NCBI GenBank assembly: GCA_037074765.1
Contig: JBAMDO010000577.1
Coordinates: 310,001-374,000 of the forward strand
Reading direction: 5' to 3'
Origin: Mansonella perstans
Lineage: Eukaryota > Nematoda > Chromadorea > Rhabditida > Onchocercidae
DNA: 64,000 nucleotides
Made by a program: the position numbers and the translations under genes. This document shows positions 39,076-53,900 of this stretch, one piece after another (within the stretch, counting starts at the first letter, position 1; each line of letters opens with the position of its first letter). A model generated the notes under the pieces. That model made no database searches. It was given only the letters and a program-made list of their open reading frames with translations, and was not told where the DNA came from.

Positions 39076-42000
39076 TACGGCAAAGAAAGGTAAAAATAAG
39101 CCGTTGGATTTTTTACGGTTGGAAGATGATCAAAGCAATTCAATTCCATTCGAAGATGCATCCGTCTTTGAATATTCTCCTTTACCAGCTAATAGTTCTA
39201 TGAACAGTTCAATTTCCACATTACTTGTACATTCCACTGTTAATGGTTCGTTCTTTCCTCTTTCTTATTTTAATTTTTAAAATTTTGTTTAAGACACTGT
39301 TCATTTAATTTTTCAATAGTAATAAGCCTAATACCGAATTACGAATTTATATCAGATTAAAATTGTCACACTTGAAGGAGAAAGGGACGAGATCTGTTTA
39401 CTTGATAACTTCAATTAGTATTGTTGAGTGAATGTTCAGCAGTTTTGTGGAAAGACTTTAATTTAATTGTAAATTTGTTTTTCCAGATTAATTGAAGTTA
39501 TCTTTAGATAATTTCAAAGATAATTGGATATTTTTTTAGATAATTTCCTATTTTTTAGATAATTTCAAGATCAATTTCAAAGATTTAATTTATATATCAA
39601 AGATTAATTTCAAAGATCCAAAGATTTTTTTTTATTAGATAATTTCCAAACTTTTTAAATGTCCATAAATTTGTATCAGAGTTTGCTTGCATATCAGTTT
39701 CTCTATCAGCTTATGAGAGTCAATGTCAGTTCTGCAGAGAGGAAGAAAAGAGAATTAGGAAACTTGTTTGGAGCAGTAAAAATTGATGCGTCACTTTGAA
39801 AAAGAATTCATTTATGGATCAAAGATTGATGAAAGATCAGGGTATCGACAGGCAATAAGTGACACAGATTGACAAAGCAAATTGTCGCAGTCTATTGTGA
39901 TTCAATAACATCCGAAATAACATGTGAACTGAGGCGACACAAGAGTAACTTGCCCATCGTTTAAAACACTACCTCATTATTTTTTCAATCTTTTACTGCC
40001 ATATAATTATCATCATATTTTGCCCATATAATACATCGACAAATGTTTATGGCTCAAAAGAGCCATAATTTCTGGATGAATAGACTGATTAGTTCTAAGC
40101 TATATTCAACAACGATAGTCTTGTTAACTTCTCAGTAAAAATAGCACTTTACAGAAAGATTATTAATGCAAAATGTTATCGAAGAGGAATGTGATTACGG
40201 GTGATATTGATCAATTCAATATGATTTTTATCACTCATTTCTGAGCTATATTTCACTCAATATTTCAGATATTTTGATTCAAACTTGCTTCTTTCATTAA
40301 TTGAAAATTTCCAACATTATTTTGCTTAAATTTATAAAACTATTTTTGCTTTATATCTCAACGTAGTAAATCTACTCTCCAGTTATCTCACTTCATTTTC
40401 TTGGTTAAAATTCAAGCGAAAATTATTTTTCTTTCCTAACTTACATAATTCTTTGAATTTGAATGAATTTTCTAGCTTCTATTTAACTGAATATGCTCCT
40501 TTTGTAGGGTATGAAACAGTGATTTTAAAATCGGAAATAGCTCAAATGATGTCTGATGAAAATTTTACAAACTGTGAAATTGAAGTGAGCCAGAGTGCAC
40601 CATCAACACGTATTATCACTGATACTGATGGTTTCTTTTCATTCACTACATTGTTCAAAGATTTATTCTAAAAGAAGGCGTTTGAATCTGACATTTGAAC
40701 TTTTGCATTTCTTGCCTTTCTTGCCCTGTTCAATATAACAATTTGTGACGACCAGTTTGGAGTGTACTGTAGTAATGGTTGGAAGAATTTTCAGTTTTTC
40801 CACCATTGTTTAAAATATTACTTATGTAGCATTCAGTTTCTTACCACTCATTATAACTTTCCAGAATTTCAATTCACAAAGAATGAATTAAAATTTTTCA
40901 GGAACATTAGTTAACGATACCGGCGGGACATCAGCGCATAGTATGGCTTCTCCAGTTAGAGTTAACAGCAGTTTTCAAAATTTAGAATCCAGTAATATAT
41001 TCACTATCAATAGTTTGTACAAAGGATTATTTGCCTGTTTCAAACCGATGTGGATCTATTTCGGACGATCCGTCGAGACATTGCAAGTATTCCACAATTC
41101 TTTTATTTCAATTTCATTCCATAATATCTTTCTTTTCATTTCCTTGAGGCATTGTTATTTGGATGGATTGCTTAATATTATAATCTGATTTTGTCTATTT
41201 TATTTTAATATTTACATTATATATTTTTAAGATCGTGACACTGACATAATTTAGCTTTAGATCAAGTGGGATGACCAAATCAACCACAACATATTTGGAT
41301 GACAGCTGGGAAATACCATTTGAAACAATCACTCATTTGGAGTGGCTTGGATCAGGATCTCAAGGAGCTGTATTCAGTGGTCGATTTAATGATCGCTTAG
41401 TTGCGGTGAAAAAAGTGAAAGATAAATCGGAAACAGAAATCAAACATTTGCAACATCTCAATCATGAAAATCTCATAAAATTCATGTAATTTTTTTCTTT
41501 CAACAAATAAAAATCACTTATTTACTTATCAATTCTTATTAAGAATTTTAAAAACTTTCATTTTTACTTTTTTTATTTTTTGAAATTGAAATTAATGTAA
41601 AGACAATAAATGGATCTGTTGTCATCAAAGAACTCTCAATGATTTCAAAGGACAATTGTATAGGCTTTTTTATCATCTAAAGATTGAAAGAAAAGCACAT
41701 TACTTCAGTTGTACTAATAGTAAATTGAAATGATGGATTTCAGAAAAAAGTTTTCCTCCTTTGTTCTATTTTTAGAGGTGTTTGCACTCAGTCACCTTGT
41801 TTTTGCATAGTAATGGAATACTGTGGTCAAGGACAACTTTATGAAGTAATTAGAAGTGGTCATCATATTGTCAAAGATAAATTTGGTGAATGGGCTCGTC
41901 AAATTGCTGATGGAATGAATTATTTACATCAAAAACGTATCATACATCGTGATCTTAAATCACCTAAGTGAGTAGTTATACTACTGAAATTTAGCTTCCA

Positions 42001-43261
42001 GATTACTTATATAAGTAATTAAGCTTATAAGTAATTGTAATAGATTAGTTTGTTGGTTGCAAATTTTTTAAACAATAAACAGTAGTGGATGATACATTCT
42101 TTTATAAGTTCAATTAGAAAACTTCCTTTTTTCTTCTTTAATAAAATATCACCAAAAAAAATTTTTGATAATTTTCTTTTTCTTGCAGCATTTTGGTTGA
42201 TAACAGTGATACATTAAAAATTTGCGATTTTGGTACATCACATCAATGGGATAAAGAAAAAAGTACCGTAATGTCATTTTGTGGTACCGCTGCTTGGATG
42301 GCACCTGAAATTATCAAGAAAGAACCATGCTCCGAAAAAGTATTGAATTTAAATCGCTTAACTGAAATATATTTTAATAGCGAAATTTAGTAGTTTAATG
42401 ACGCTTGTTTGGTGGCATTGCATTTTTATGGTTTTCATTGTTGGCTAAATATGTCATTTGTGCCTTAAATTTTGCACTTTCAAAACAGGTTGATATTTGG
42501 AGTTTTGGAGTTGTATTATGGGAATTGCTGACACAGGAAATCCCGTACAAGGATGTCGATTCTATGGCAATCATTTGGGGTGTTGGTTCAAAGTATGTAT
42601 TTCGGACAATTTTTATATGTACTTCAGCTTGTCTAGTATTTCTCATAAATTGCAACTTTTTTCAGTAATTTGAGTTTACCAATACCACAAAGTGCACCGG
42701 AAGGATTGAAATTGTTGCTGAAACAATGCTGGAGTATCAAACCACAGAATCGTCCTTCCTTCTCTCAAATCTTAAAGCATATCGCTGTTTTCAAGGTGAC
42801 ACTTGATTTCTTTGGAAGAAGGTAGAGTCAAAAATAAGGAAAGCATGACAGAGATGAAGTATAAAGTATGTTGTGAAGCGTGAACAATAGGGCAAATAGG
42901 ACGAAAAAAGTTTGAAAAAAACTTCGAAAAGCATAAAAAATTGTTTTACTCATTATTTGGATTTATTATTAGAAATTTGATTGATTTTCTCAAATCTATT
43001 TCAAATTCTAATTGTATTTTTGTTTCAGTCTGAAATTGCAAATATTTGCGACGAGGAATGGCAAGAAAAAAAAGCAGGCTGGAAAGCATACGTCACTCAA
43101 TACATGAAAGGCATTCGACAAGAGAAACCGATGGCGCAGAAGACAGATGCATTCAACGGTAAAATGCTCTTTTACAGAGCAAATATATTGTTGATTAAAG
43201 TTCTTGAGAAGACAAATCTCAGATGAAATTTCTACTTTACAAGTTATAAAACAAGCAGTTG

Positions 43262-43294
<33 letters not shown>

Positions 43295-46200
43295 CAATTC
43301 AGTTTGTACAACTCTGTTTACTCAGTGAGGCAAATCATGATAATAAGCCTGAAATTTTGAAATTCAAATTTCCAGAGCGTGAATTGCTTCGAATGAGGCG
43401 TGAAGAGTTGAAACATGCGCAAGATATTCGGGAAATGTATGAAGATAAGCTAAGACGGGCAACAAAAATTTACTCAAAGTTACAGCAATGTCTGGATGAT
43501 TTGGCAGCGCGTGAACGGGTATAATTGCACTTTCCACCACATTTTTTTGGTTTTATTCAAACAATATCATTAATCACCCCTTATTATTGTTGTTATTACT
43601 TGTCTAGGAACTGTTTGAACGTGAACGAAACGTTAGCGAACGTGAAAAATACGCTTATAATCTGCGCGTCAAAAACAATGTTTTTCCATTAAGAGGCATG
43701 CCGAAAAATCTTAAAAATGTGGTGATACGTATGCGACCTGAATCGAATGATATTGTAAGTATAAGAAAAGAAAGGTAGGATTTTGTATTGTGTTGCTTAA
43801 TTACTCAATGTTTCAAGCTAATACGAGCCATTAGTAATTAGTCTCATTAAATAATTGTTCACTAAATTTCTTCTCGTCCTTCTTTGCCCATTTCTGGAAC
43901 AATTCAATAGCCAGATTTCTCTTGCTTTCAGGAATGATTGAATGAAATGATTAAATCTTTTGTCATCTGTTTTATCTGTGAAGAGTAGTTCTAAATTTGT
44001 ACTAAGAAATTTTCCTCTTGATTCAACCTGCATTCTTCTAATCTATGAGGCATTTCAGAATAATCATTTAACATAATTGGTTAATGGTTTTCCAAAATTT
44101 AACTTTTCTCGAAAGTTTTTTTGAAATTTCAGTATTAATGCTTGCGATTCAAACCACCGTTTATCATATGAGGACCAAGAAGAAATATCTTCATCGGAAA
44201 ATGAATATAGTTCGGAATATGTGTACCGGAATTCATCAAGACGTTCTGCAAGTGGCACAATGTAAGTTATTATCGTTTGTCGTTACTGCTATTTCATTTG
44301 ATTAATGTTCTCAATTACATATTACCATCATATTTAAAATGCTAATATTGTGCAGAAATTGTTAATTAATGAAATGCTGGACAAATGATTGAGTGAGTTC
44401 CTGTAAATTACGTATCATTAGTACTTTGTGATTTGATATTCTATCTTCGGTGAAGAAAAAAATAATGTCTCCTGAATATTTCAAAAAATTATTCGAATTA
44501 ATAATTCAGGACGAATGGAGCTTTTCCATCATCTCAATCACTGACCTTTAGTCGACAAAGTTCTGGTCACAGTTCATCAGGAAACAACCGAAAGTCTAAT
44601 AAAACTTCGCCTAAGCGAATGTTACCTTCAGGTTCAGGTACAATCAAAAAACTTTGAAACATATGTCTTGTTTTAATTCCATATTTACAAAATATGGTCT
44701 AAGCACTACCATTCACCATGCGGAAATGGCAGTAACTGATTCTAGTTGAAACATGAAGTAATAAACGGTAAAAAGCTTCAGTATTTGTAGAGAATAAATA
44801 TTGAGATATTTTAATTTTTTCCTGAATGAGAAAGACGAATAAAATCATGCAAGTTACCATTGCAGAACGTAATTTCTGTCGAGACTCGTCAGTCCGACTG
44901 TTCAGTTCTTTTTACAACAATCAAGCTGATCTTGTTCGTGGATCTCCTGCTCGAAATTCCGGTATTTCAGAAGTTTCCTGCGATTCCGGTTTCCATAATT
45001 CGCATGACGTTGAGATTACGTCTGGAACTTCGACAAATACATTGCTGTTTGAATGTAATTTTTGTGGACAGCCGGTAATTTTCTGCATTTTGAAAATGAT
45101 TGTTTCAAAAGATACTCAAAATACTATTCAGAGTAGCGGAATGATTCTGCTAACTTTTACTTGTGACTTAATGCAGCAATACTTTTAGTTCGACGCATTT
45201 TTCACCCCGTAAGGGTCAAGCTGTCTTCAGCAGCGATTCTACTCCAATCATTTTCTTCCAGATTAGCCCAATGAATTTTTATCGAAATAAGGAAGGACGT
45301 TTGTCAGATGGACATTTAACATCACAGAGAAGGAAGAATAGGAAGAATACAGCACCTATTATCCCTTTTTCCAGTTGCTTGACCACAAAAAAATCACGAG
45401 AAGTGGAAGTATTTGTGGACGAAGAATGCAATATGGCTGTACGTTTAACTGCTTTTTGTTGTTATTATAAACCTCTAGAAAAGTACGTTTGCCCTATTCT
45501 TATTTTCAGATTCCACCATCAACCAGTTCTTATCAGACGACATTAAAAGAGGAAGATGATGGACTGATGCCGCTAAATAAGCGAACAATTGCATGTGACA
45601 ATGAGAAAGCACGCAGAAGGGATGAAATGCTAACAAAACAAGCTTCTGATGCCTCTGCTGAAGAAAGTTCTGAAGAACGGGATGAAGATAGCGGGTAACT
45701 ATCAAGCAGTGAAAATTTCTCATCAGAATACAATTGATAGAATAAACTAGTGATGAATATTCATTTCCAGGAATGTTTTGGACTCATCACTGGATTCTCC
45801 AAGTGCCTCTTGTATCGTTTTCCAGAGATTTAAAAATCCACAGAGTACAAATAATAGTGAAGGGTTAGCTGTTTTTTAAAAATTTCTGTGGATCATTGAT
45901 AACTTTCTACTATTAATTTGACTTAAGTGAATGGCTTGTTTTATGAAGTGTCCATATTGTGTCATGCGAATTGCATGTCTTCATTTCACGACTGCACACA
46001 CAAGAAAATTCACCAAAACAAGCAGCTGAACATTGATTTATTCATAACAATCTTGATTCATAATTACAAATGAATAATCTTAATTCACAATTAGGACAAC
46101 TGAATGTTTTAGTCTGTCCAATGTTCATCTTTTACATCAGTTCTGTTCAGTTACAACTAATTATAGTGCAATCTTGAGCTACTTATTTCAGATCAAGCTG

Positions 46201-46769
46201 TCTGCTAATTACTTCTTCTTCAACAATGGAATCATCATTGGAACGAAGTTTAGAAATGGCTGCCACACATTCCGATGGTCTTTCTGATAAAGAACGTCAA
46301 GTTCGCGCTGTTAAAAATACAATCCGAACACATCGTAGAACAGCAAGTGTAAGCTCAAATATTTATTGACAAGGGAATTTCCAATCCAGGTTAACTTTCT
46401 CTCCCTTTCTGGGGCGGTCAAGCATTCAGGATGAAGCTGAAATGACGTTTTCAACTTTCATCACTTTTTAACTGGCCTTTTTCTTCTAGTTTACTAGCAT
46501 GAAGATAAATTTACTTTTTACTAACTTGAAAGATGCTAAAGAACTGCTTCCGAAATATTTTTGGCAAATTTAATTTCCATCTCTCCGATATGCATACTAT
46601 TCATTCTGAAGTTGCATTTTACTTGTTTCATTGATTAATTTTTAATCTCAGTCTAATCTGAGATAATTATATTCCGTTATTTTTTGCATTCTGTGTATGT
46701 ATTTCCCGTACGATATGAAATGTCTAGGTGTCCACTCCACAGAAGACTATATTTGCAATCCCTATTTGA
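39076..46769 (+). CDS. dlk-1: DLK/LZK-type MAP kinase kinase kinase (start not fixed)
   Basis: Dual leucine zipper kinase that starts a MKK-p38/JNK cascade in neurons (axon regeneration, synapse formation). Exons at about 39076-39245, 40508-40630, 40902-41086, 41261-41485, 41776-41967, 42189-42339, 42489-42592, 42666-42795, 43029-43158, 43376-43518 and 43608-43754, then a Ser-rich tail to 46769. The pre-kinase block [15 protein letters not shown] is typical of DLK. Kinase motifs: [68 protein letters not shown]. After it, [20 protein letters not shown] to [16 protein letters not shown] forms the zipper/coiled coil. The tail ends with [15 protein letters not shown]. The start Met, the join between 41086 and 41261, and those near 44140 and 45180 are unresolved. 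Two ends are possible: TGA 46367-46369 by reading through the donor, or a last exon 46728-46769. Confidence 0.93.
43261..43288. repeat. Poly(T) run in a dlk-1 intron
   Basis: Uninterrupted run of about 28 T within the intron between the FxxxEW exon and the zipper exon. Confidence 0.95.
46271..46288 (+). other. dlk-1: SDGLSD hexapeptide of the long DLK isoform
   Basis: Codes exactly for Ser-Asp-Gly-Leu-Ser-Asp, followed by KERQVRAV. In C. elegans DLK-1L and vertebrate MAP3K13 this hexapeptide near the C-terminus relieves inhibition by the short isoform in a calcium-dependent way. Its presence supports a full-length regulatory tail here. Confidence 0.85.
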
Positions 46770-47912
46770 ACCAAAATTCACCAGTGAATTTCGAAGATAG
46801 ATATATTCCCAAAAAACCTAATTCCAGACTCCGTTATCGATACCATCTGCGGTTTGTGAAACAAGCTCAGAAAGTGATGCCGAACAAGTCGTACATTGCT
46901 AGGAAAGAAAATCAAATATTATTATTGCCTTTTTCAGACACTGCAGATTTCATGATCCTCTTTGTGTTTCCATCCTTATTCTTCATGTTGTTAACGATGG
47001 TGCTTATATGATAATTCTAATAACAATACTAAATATGAATTTGAACGAATGAAATTCAAATATCGGTCATCTAATCACCTATTAAAGGAAATAATCCTAT
47101 CCACAAAATGTCACTTGCATATTAGAATATCACTATCAAATCATATGATCATGTAATTCAGGTTAAAATAGAAATGGAACAAATCACTATAAAAATTGAC
47201 CGCATTCATTTATGTTCATGTTTAAAAATCATGCATATTTTGGATATCATATTGTAAAAAAAATGTTGTTTCCCTTTGCTTGCATCTCGCCGACACTATA
47301 ACAAGAAATCACATTTATTGTGACAAAGAGATGTAGGCCGCATGAAGCAGCAATAAAAACATTTGATTACAATTTTTTGATTACAACAATGCCTATGAAT
47401 AAAAAAGCTTATAGCACAATTCATTTTTCAGATAGCAAATTGCAAAAGGTAGGAATTCTTGTAAATCTTTAAAGTTTTGTAAAATCAAATCTGAGGAATG
47501 GAATACTAGAAACTGACACCAAGATTTCCACAAAGATAACTTTAAAACTACTCATTTTAAATTCACTCAATTACGGTTTGAAATGAAAGTGAAGTACAAG
47601 CAAATTTACATATTTCTTTGTAAAAAGCAAATGAACGAAGAGGAATATTATTTTCTAATGGATTAATTGAAATTTAGAACAAAAGTAGTGGAAAATGAGT
47701 CTCGTCTACTACAGTCCCTCGCACTTTGCTTTTCTGATTTCAATCGTTAACTGGAAAGTTGAAAAACCAATACAAGTACAATATGAAACAAAATTCGAAA
47801 ATTAACGATGTAAAAAGCCAGTGAACTGTAATAAAATTAAATAAGAGTTAAACAGTAATATGGAATTGCCATTTAATGTTAAATACAATTTCAGACATAT
47901 AATGTCACTGAT
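46770..47912. other. Intergenic stretch between convergent dlk-1 and the FLYWCH gene
   Basis: Convergent 3' ends. A 104-codon plus-strand frame (46697-47011) overlaps the possible last dlk-1 exon in another frame and ends in a hydrophobic tail (MILFVFPSLFFMLLTMVLI). It has no homologue I know, and is more likely 3' untranslated sequence. The rest is AT-rich and empty. Confidence 0.45.
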
Positions 47913-50900
47913 TCATTTTTTACTCTCCCCTGCTCTGTTTGCCCTTGAAGCTTCTGCAACTGACCCAAGTGCCTCTCCTTCTTCATCCTTTTTTCTTGCT
48001 CGACTTCGTCGGCCTTCACTTCCACCAACTATAAACATCAGCCATAAGTCATACAATTCAGTAAAGAAATAAAATGGAGGAGAAACATATTGGAAAAAGA
48101 AGAGCACTAAACTATTCCTCATTTATTATTTGTCAAAATTGCGAATTAATTCATTTTAAGAATGTTCTCATTCCAAATTTTCAAAAACTACGAGATAATT
48201 ATGGACATTTTACTAAAATTTCTTCCAAGAGATATATGTCAGGTCAAATGATAACAGATGAAAAGAGTAAACTATTGAATTCCGGTTAAAGAGTAATCAC
48301 AAGTCCTTTCTACCCTTTCTAAATGTAATTCCAAATCTCTTTCTACCAATTTGTGTGGTCAATACCACACATTCTAAATTCAGATACTAATTCTAGTTTA
48401 AGCTTTCCCACTACTTTCAACGATCCACATAGAATAATGGAAGTCGAAATCATCAGAACATTTCAGAATGAGAGTAGGAATATCGGTATCCTATATATGG
48501 CTTTAGGTAATATTAAGATACCAAAAAATTATCGAGCAATGAATTCGGAAAAAAAGATGAAATGAAAACGCAATTAAGCAAGTATTTTGCGGAAAAGACA
48601 CGCACCATTGTCAGGCGGACCTTCCATATTTATATCTTTTATAACAACTGAAAATGTCTCATCGTCCATAACGATTACATCATTTTCACTTAATTGCTTT
48701 CTTACAAACCTAAAATCAGTAAAATATCAATATGTTCATCAAAGAAAAAAAAAACTTTTTTGAACAAAGAACAGTTATTTCTACAATCATGGCAAAGCTA
48801 TCAGTAAATCCGTTCTAAAAAAAATAAGTCCGAAAGCACTCTTAAATACGAACTTTCTTGAAGTAGTCTCTACTTCATGGATGGTTTCTTGTTTGCTAGA
48901 TTCCGCCTCTTCCGAAACTGTTTTTTCATTACTCAAATCTCTTCCTTTTCCTCTTTCTGCCGAACTTGAATTGGCGCTCTTTTCATCTAAAATAAGACCA
49001 TTACGTGAAAGTTACAAGTTTGAAATATTAAAATAAAACAACTTTGGTTACCACATACTACGTTCATTATACAGCAATTCATGATAACTTATACTAAGAC
49101 TAAAAAATAAGACAAATATAAACGAATACCACGTCGATCTTTATCTTTCTTTAAATATTTTGAGTAAACTGAACGTCTTTCTGATGATCTGGTTGTCCTT
49201 TGTGATTTCGTTTCTTTTCCTTCTGCTTCTTCTTCGTCGTCATCTTTTATTTGTTCTGGCTTTGGTGCCTTTTTAGCAAGTGCTGCATTTCGTGTACTTC
49301 TCGATCTTGTTTCCCTCTGATTTTCTTCAATGGAAGGAGTTTTCGATTCTAAAAAGTAACACTTTATAAAATAATCAGTTCAGCAAAAACCTTTAAAAAC
49401 TTGATATATTAAAAGATTACCCAACTCTATCCGCTAAAGAAACTGTTTAGAAAGTGAGGTCGAATATGTTTCAAAGATAATACAAATTAGATATGAATAG
49501 GCAGATTTATCGTTTGCGAAAGAAAGACAGCTCCTACAATAATATCTTCCAGTTACTAACTCTTTCAACCATTGCGGTCGCTTGCTTGTTAATTCATAAA
49601 AATCTAGTTTATAGAGATTACTTAATCCCAGTGCTTACATACTTCACACACATATTCCATCGGTTATGTAAAAAGATCTGAAAGCAAAATATTACCTTTA
49701 TGAACCAGTACTCGAGGTGAAACCATAATCAAACGGCCATCAAATCGCCGCATCACCGTGACCTAAACAAAGTGTAAATGACCTCTGCTTAACTAGCTCA
49801 TGACTTATTTATGCTCATTAAACTGAATAAAATGCTTTGATGTTTCTACAAATCAGCAGATTAGTATGGATATTGACTGAAGATAAAGTATTAAAAGCTG
49901 ACCCAAAATTAAGTAAAGAAATGATATGATGCAAATGCGACACTACCAGTAAAACGAATAAAGTAGTCATGTGGGAAGGATTCCGATGTGAAATGACACA
50001 GGTTAAAATAAATTTCATGAAAAGCAAGCTGCACTAAATGTATTTCTTGAATATTCAACATCTTTAGAAACAAACGATTAAAACCAGTGAAACATCGGTC
50101 CCTTCTACGCGTTCTTAAGTCTCTCGAAAATAATTCGATGATTGATAAATGAAGCTAACCAAATTTCCAGATGCAGTTCTTAATATCATCGGTTTCTCAG
50201 ACAATTCTTCCGATTCAGCACCAAGCTGCATGATACGTCCAGCCAGTTTCATCTTCGAGTTTTGTCCACTAAATGGTATTCGCCCTCAAAGAAACAAAGT
50301 TGATTAGAAAAGAGATTTCTACGCCTCAGTTTCTATTTAATACTTCCTTGATTTCGTAATGATTTCAAATCCATTTTTCTTCCCTCTTAAAACAGATTTG
50401 TTCGCCATTCTGAGCTTATGATAGAAAAAACTATTTATGGGCTGGTATAGCAGTTTCTGTTATAATGGTGAAACTCATTTACGGTAAAAATGCTAACATT
50501 AATCATCAGTTCCAGCGCCGTCTAGGCGTCTGAAAACAATATCAGATCGCTGTGTAAATGACACTCTACCGGTTAATGCATTTCAAAGCCCATTAATATT
50601 TTCGATCATCAATACCCACATATATAAATTTAAACAACTTACTCAGTGTATATGCTTCTTGAGATTCTGGAGATTTCGTTGCTTCTACAACAGAACAATG
50701 ATCTCAAAATACAAACGTATAACAGATTTTAAGAACTTAATAACTAAAATGTTAAAATGATAAATAAAAACTGAATCCACTCAAATAACAGCTGAATGCT
50801 TACCATCCCCTTCTGCTGAAGTCGCCTGAAAAATTCGAAAATTTAAGAATTTTAGCAGAGAATCAATGTACAAATGAACAAATAAATATTCCATTTTAAT

Positions 50901-53900
50901 TTTCCACAACTAAAACTGACGCCCAGATTTCCAAAATCTTAGTTATAAGCTTAGTCTTTACCAGTCGTGATCTTCTTGCAATAATAAAAAACCAATTCTT
51001 TCTATAAACCTGGAAAAGTCAAGAAATATGTTAGTCTAACACTTTGTTTGCGCTCCACCTAATTCTACAGCTTCTTCATCTTCTTCTACAGATTCTTATA
51101 ATCTTAAAGCTTGGCGATTTGGTTATGCTTTTTATTCTTCTCAAGGCACATAAACAATTACGTAGTTTTTTTAAAAACCAATTAAAAATACCTCCGTCCC
51201 TCCAACATATGTTGTCTTGTCAAATACTCCTTTGGTGTTCGGTTTTACAACACCACGACTTCTTCTTGTTTGATATGGCTCTCTAAACAAATGTTTCATT
51301 AGACAATATTCAGCATTAATTTTTCTCACGATTATCTCAAAACAATATTCCACACATTTGTTTATATGCATTCCATAGTTACTACATTACCAAAGCTCAC
51401 TGTAATGAACACTTGGATAATTTGAAAACGTTTGTAAATATGAATTCTAAATGCATCACTATCTTTGTTCCACTTAACCAGAGAAACACATTATCAAAAT
51501 TTGGGGGGAACAAATACGGCAGACGCATCAAACAAGAAAGGGCAATTTCAAATTCTGAGTCAAGTTCATCCAACCGCTAGTGGAATTAATGCTAAAATGA
51601 AGTCCAATCTACCTGAAGTTGCATTTGGTTTCGCTTTTTTCAAAATTGGATCAATATCTAATTCTAACTTCGGTTTTGTTCAAAATCTTAAAACCAAATA
51701 TTCCTGAAGCCAACACAGCCACTAATTTCCTATGTCAATATAAGTAAAAACTGAGAAATCATGAAACTGAGTGTCATAAACATGTCCTTATAAAACCAAA
51801 CAGAATTAGAAAAGAAAGTTCAGGTCTTTCGTACAATATTACCTTAGAGATGTTTCTGCTTTCGGAACTCCAATTAAAGGAGTTTTCCTTCCTTTCTTCA
51901 CTTCGAAAGATGTGTCAGCTTCCTCCTTCCCTTTTCCACGTTTTGATCTTCGCAAATTTGGTTGTGCATCCTAATAAAAAAACTTTAAAAATTTAAAAAG
52001 CTACTCAAATTATTTATTGATTTTAATCTAAGTTCAATAAAATATAAAGATTACCGCCGTTTCAGACTGTTCTGTAACATCCATTTCCGCTTCCTCATCA
52101 ACTGTCATCTTTTCTGAAAATTAAGCAAAAATTCATTCGAATTAATTACAAGGAATAAAATAATTCGTTAAAATTCCATTTTTTTTTTTAAATTCGCGTC
52201 TTGTTAATAAGGTGAGTGCAAAAGAAAAAAACATAAAAACATACAACTTCCTAAAAAACACACAACGAAATGTAAAAAGAGAAAAAAACCACTTAAAATA
52301 CATTTGTCATCAAACGCATCGACAATTTTTTGTAGAAAAGACACAACTAAAACAATAATTTACAGAAAAGTATACGTATTTCTATGGACTGGAGAAATCT
52401 TATAACCGGAAACATATAAACAAAAAAGTGAAATTATAAAAACTACAAAACTCAAGGCATATCAAAATTGTTTGGAAAAGATCTGGAAAATCCCACCTAA
52501 ATCCTCTGATGTGCTCCTTGTGGGTACCACTGGAAGAAAAATGAGCGGCTGCGCTTCCGACTCACTTTTTCCATCGCGCTGTTGCATTGAATTACTATCT
52601 TCATCGCCGCTTCGAAAACTTAGTGTGGGAAGCAAGCTCGTCTGCTTGGTGACTACTATCCCACTGTTTACAATTTCTTTCAAATCAAAAATATCAGCAG
52701 CCAATTCCTCTACAGATTTGTTGCAGTCTGGATCAGCTGCAATGCTATCGCAGAGCGATGTGAGATATTTTAGATATTTTTTCGCCGCCACAATATGTTT
52801 CAGAGACTGAACTCGTTCTTTGAAAAGCTGCAAAAAAGTACTAGTTTCATTAACAAGGTATAAAAGCTTTAAATATGATTATCTGATTATTCAGAGTAAC
52901 TTTATCTGCTGGTAGTGATGCTGCTGCATTTCAAGCAGCGATTAAAATAATAAAGTTTCTCAAAACAGATCCATAACCTACATTATGGACAGCAATTCAC
53001 CAGATTTCATCACCGCTCCGGAAATTTTTGAAGAAAAGCTGAATTTAACCTAGAAAATCATTCAGTAAAATACAAGCCTCGCATTGCAATTCGATTTGCA
53101 TAACCAAATTATAAAGTGTATAGCTGGAAAAATTTGATCGATGAGTGACATAATGTGGTTGGCCCGGACCACCACTTTGCATTTCTTTGCTTTCAATAGA
53201 TCGTATTGAGCGGCTTTCGCTAACTCGACGGTTGCATTGTTCAACCAAATTTGCCACCTAAAAGGATCTAATTCCATGCTTTCTCGAAATTGGTATTCGC
53301 ATTCAAACAAATGATTTTGTGTAATAAGTTGTTACGTTATGAATGGACGACTTTAATTTCCCAGTAATGCAAGCAACATCAATATAATTAACAATGTCAC
53401 AAAAGCTATTGAGTCAAAATTACTCGAAGCAACCCCTTCCATCAGATGTTGCAATAGTCTGTAACTAACATATAGTTATAATTTCACTGACTCTAAAGCG
53501 TCATTACGCTATAATGAAATGTAAGAACGCATTTTTCATTAGTGAATCTTCATCTGAACCTAAACATGTAAAATATGAGATTTTTTAAATAAAATATCCC
53601 AAATTTTTTAATAAAATATTCGAGATTTTTCAGAAAGCAACGGAAATTATGTTTTTATCTAATAATCATTTAGCGGCTTACCTCGCGTTTCTCATCATAA
53701 TCTGATTTGACAGTTCTATCATATGTGAAGTGCTGACCAGCATTTTGTTGAGCATATCGGAAAAAAATATTGTTATTTCTAATGCCAAATGATATACGAT
53801 AATATTACAGATACTACGATATACGATAATATACAGCGAGCAAACTTGCAAACAATATTAATATCTGCTGGATACAACGTACTCTTCCCCCCACTTTCCC

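Noticed and set aside
46697..47011. 104-codon plus-strand frame with hydrophobic C-terminus as a tail-anchored protein gene
   Set aside because: Overlaps the likely dlk-1 last exon and 3' region in another frame; no acceptor or family support.
52472..52810. 112-codon plus-strand frame
   Set aside because: Antisense shadow of the minus-strand exon containing VEELAADIFDLKEIV of the FLYWCH gene.
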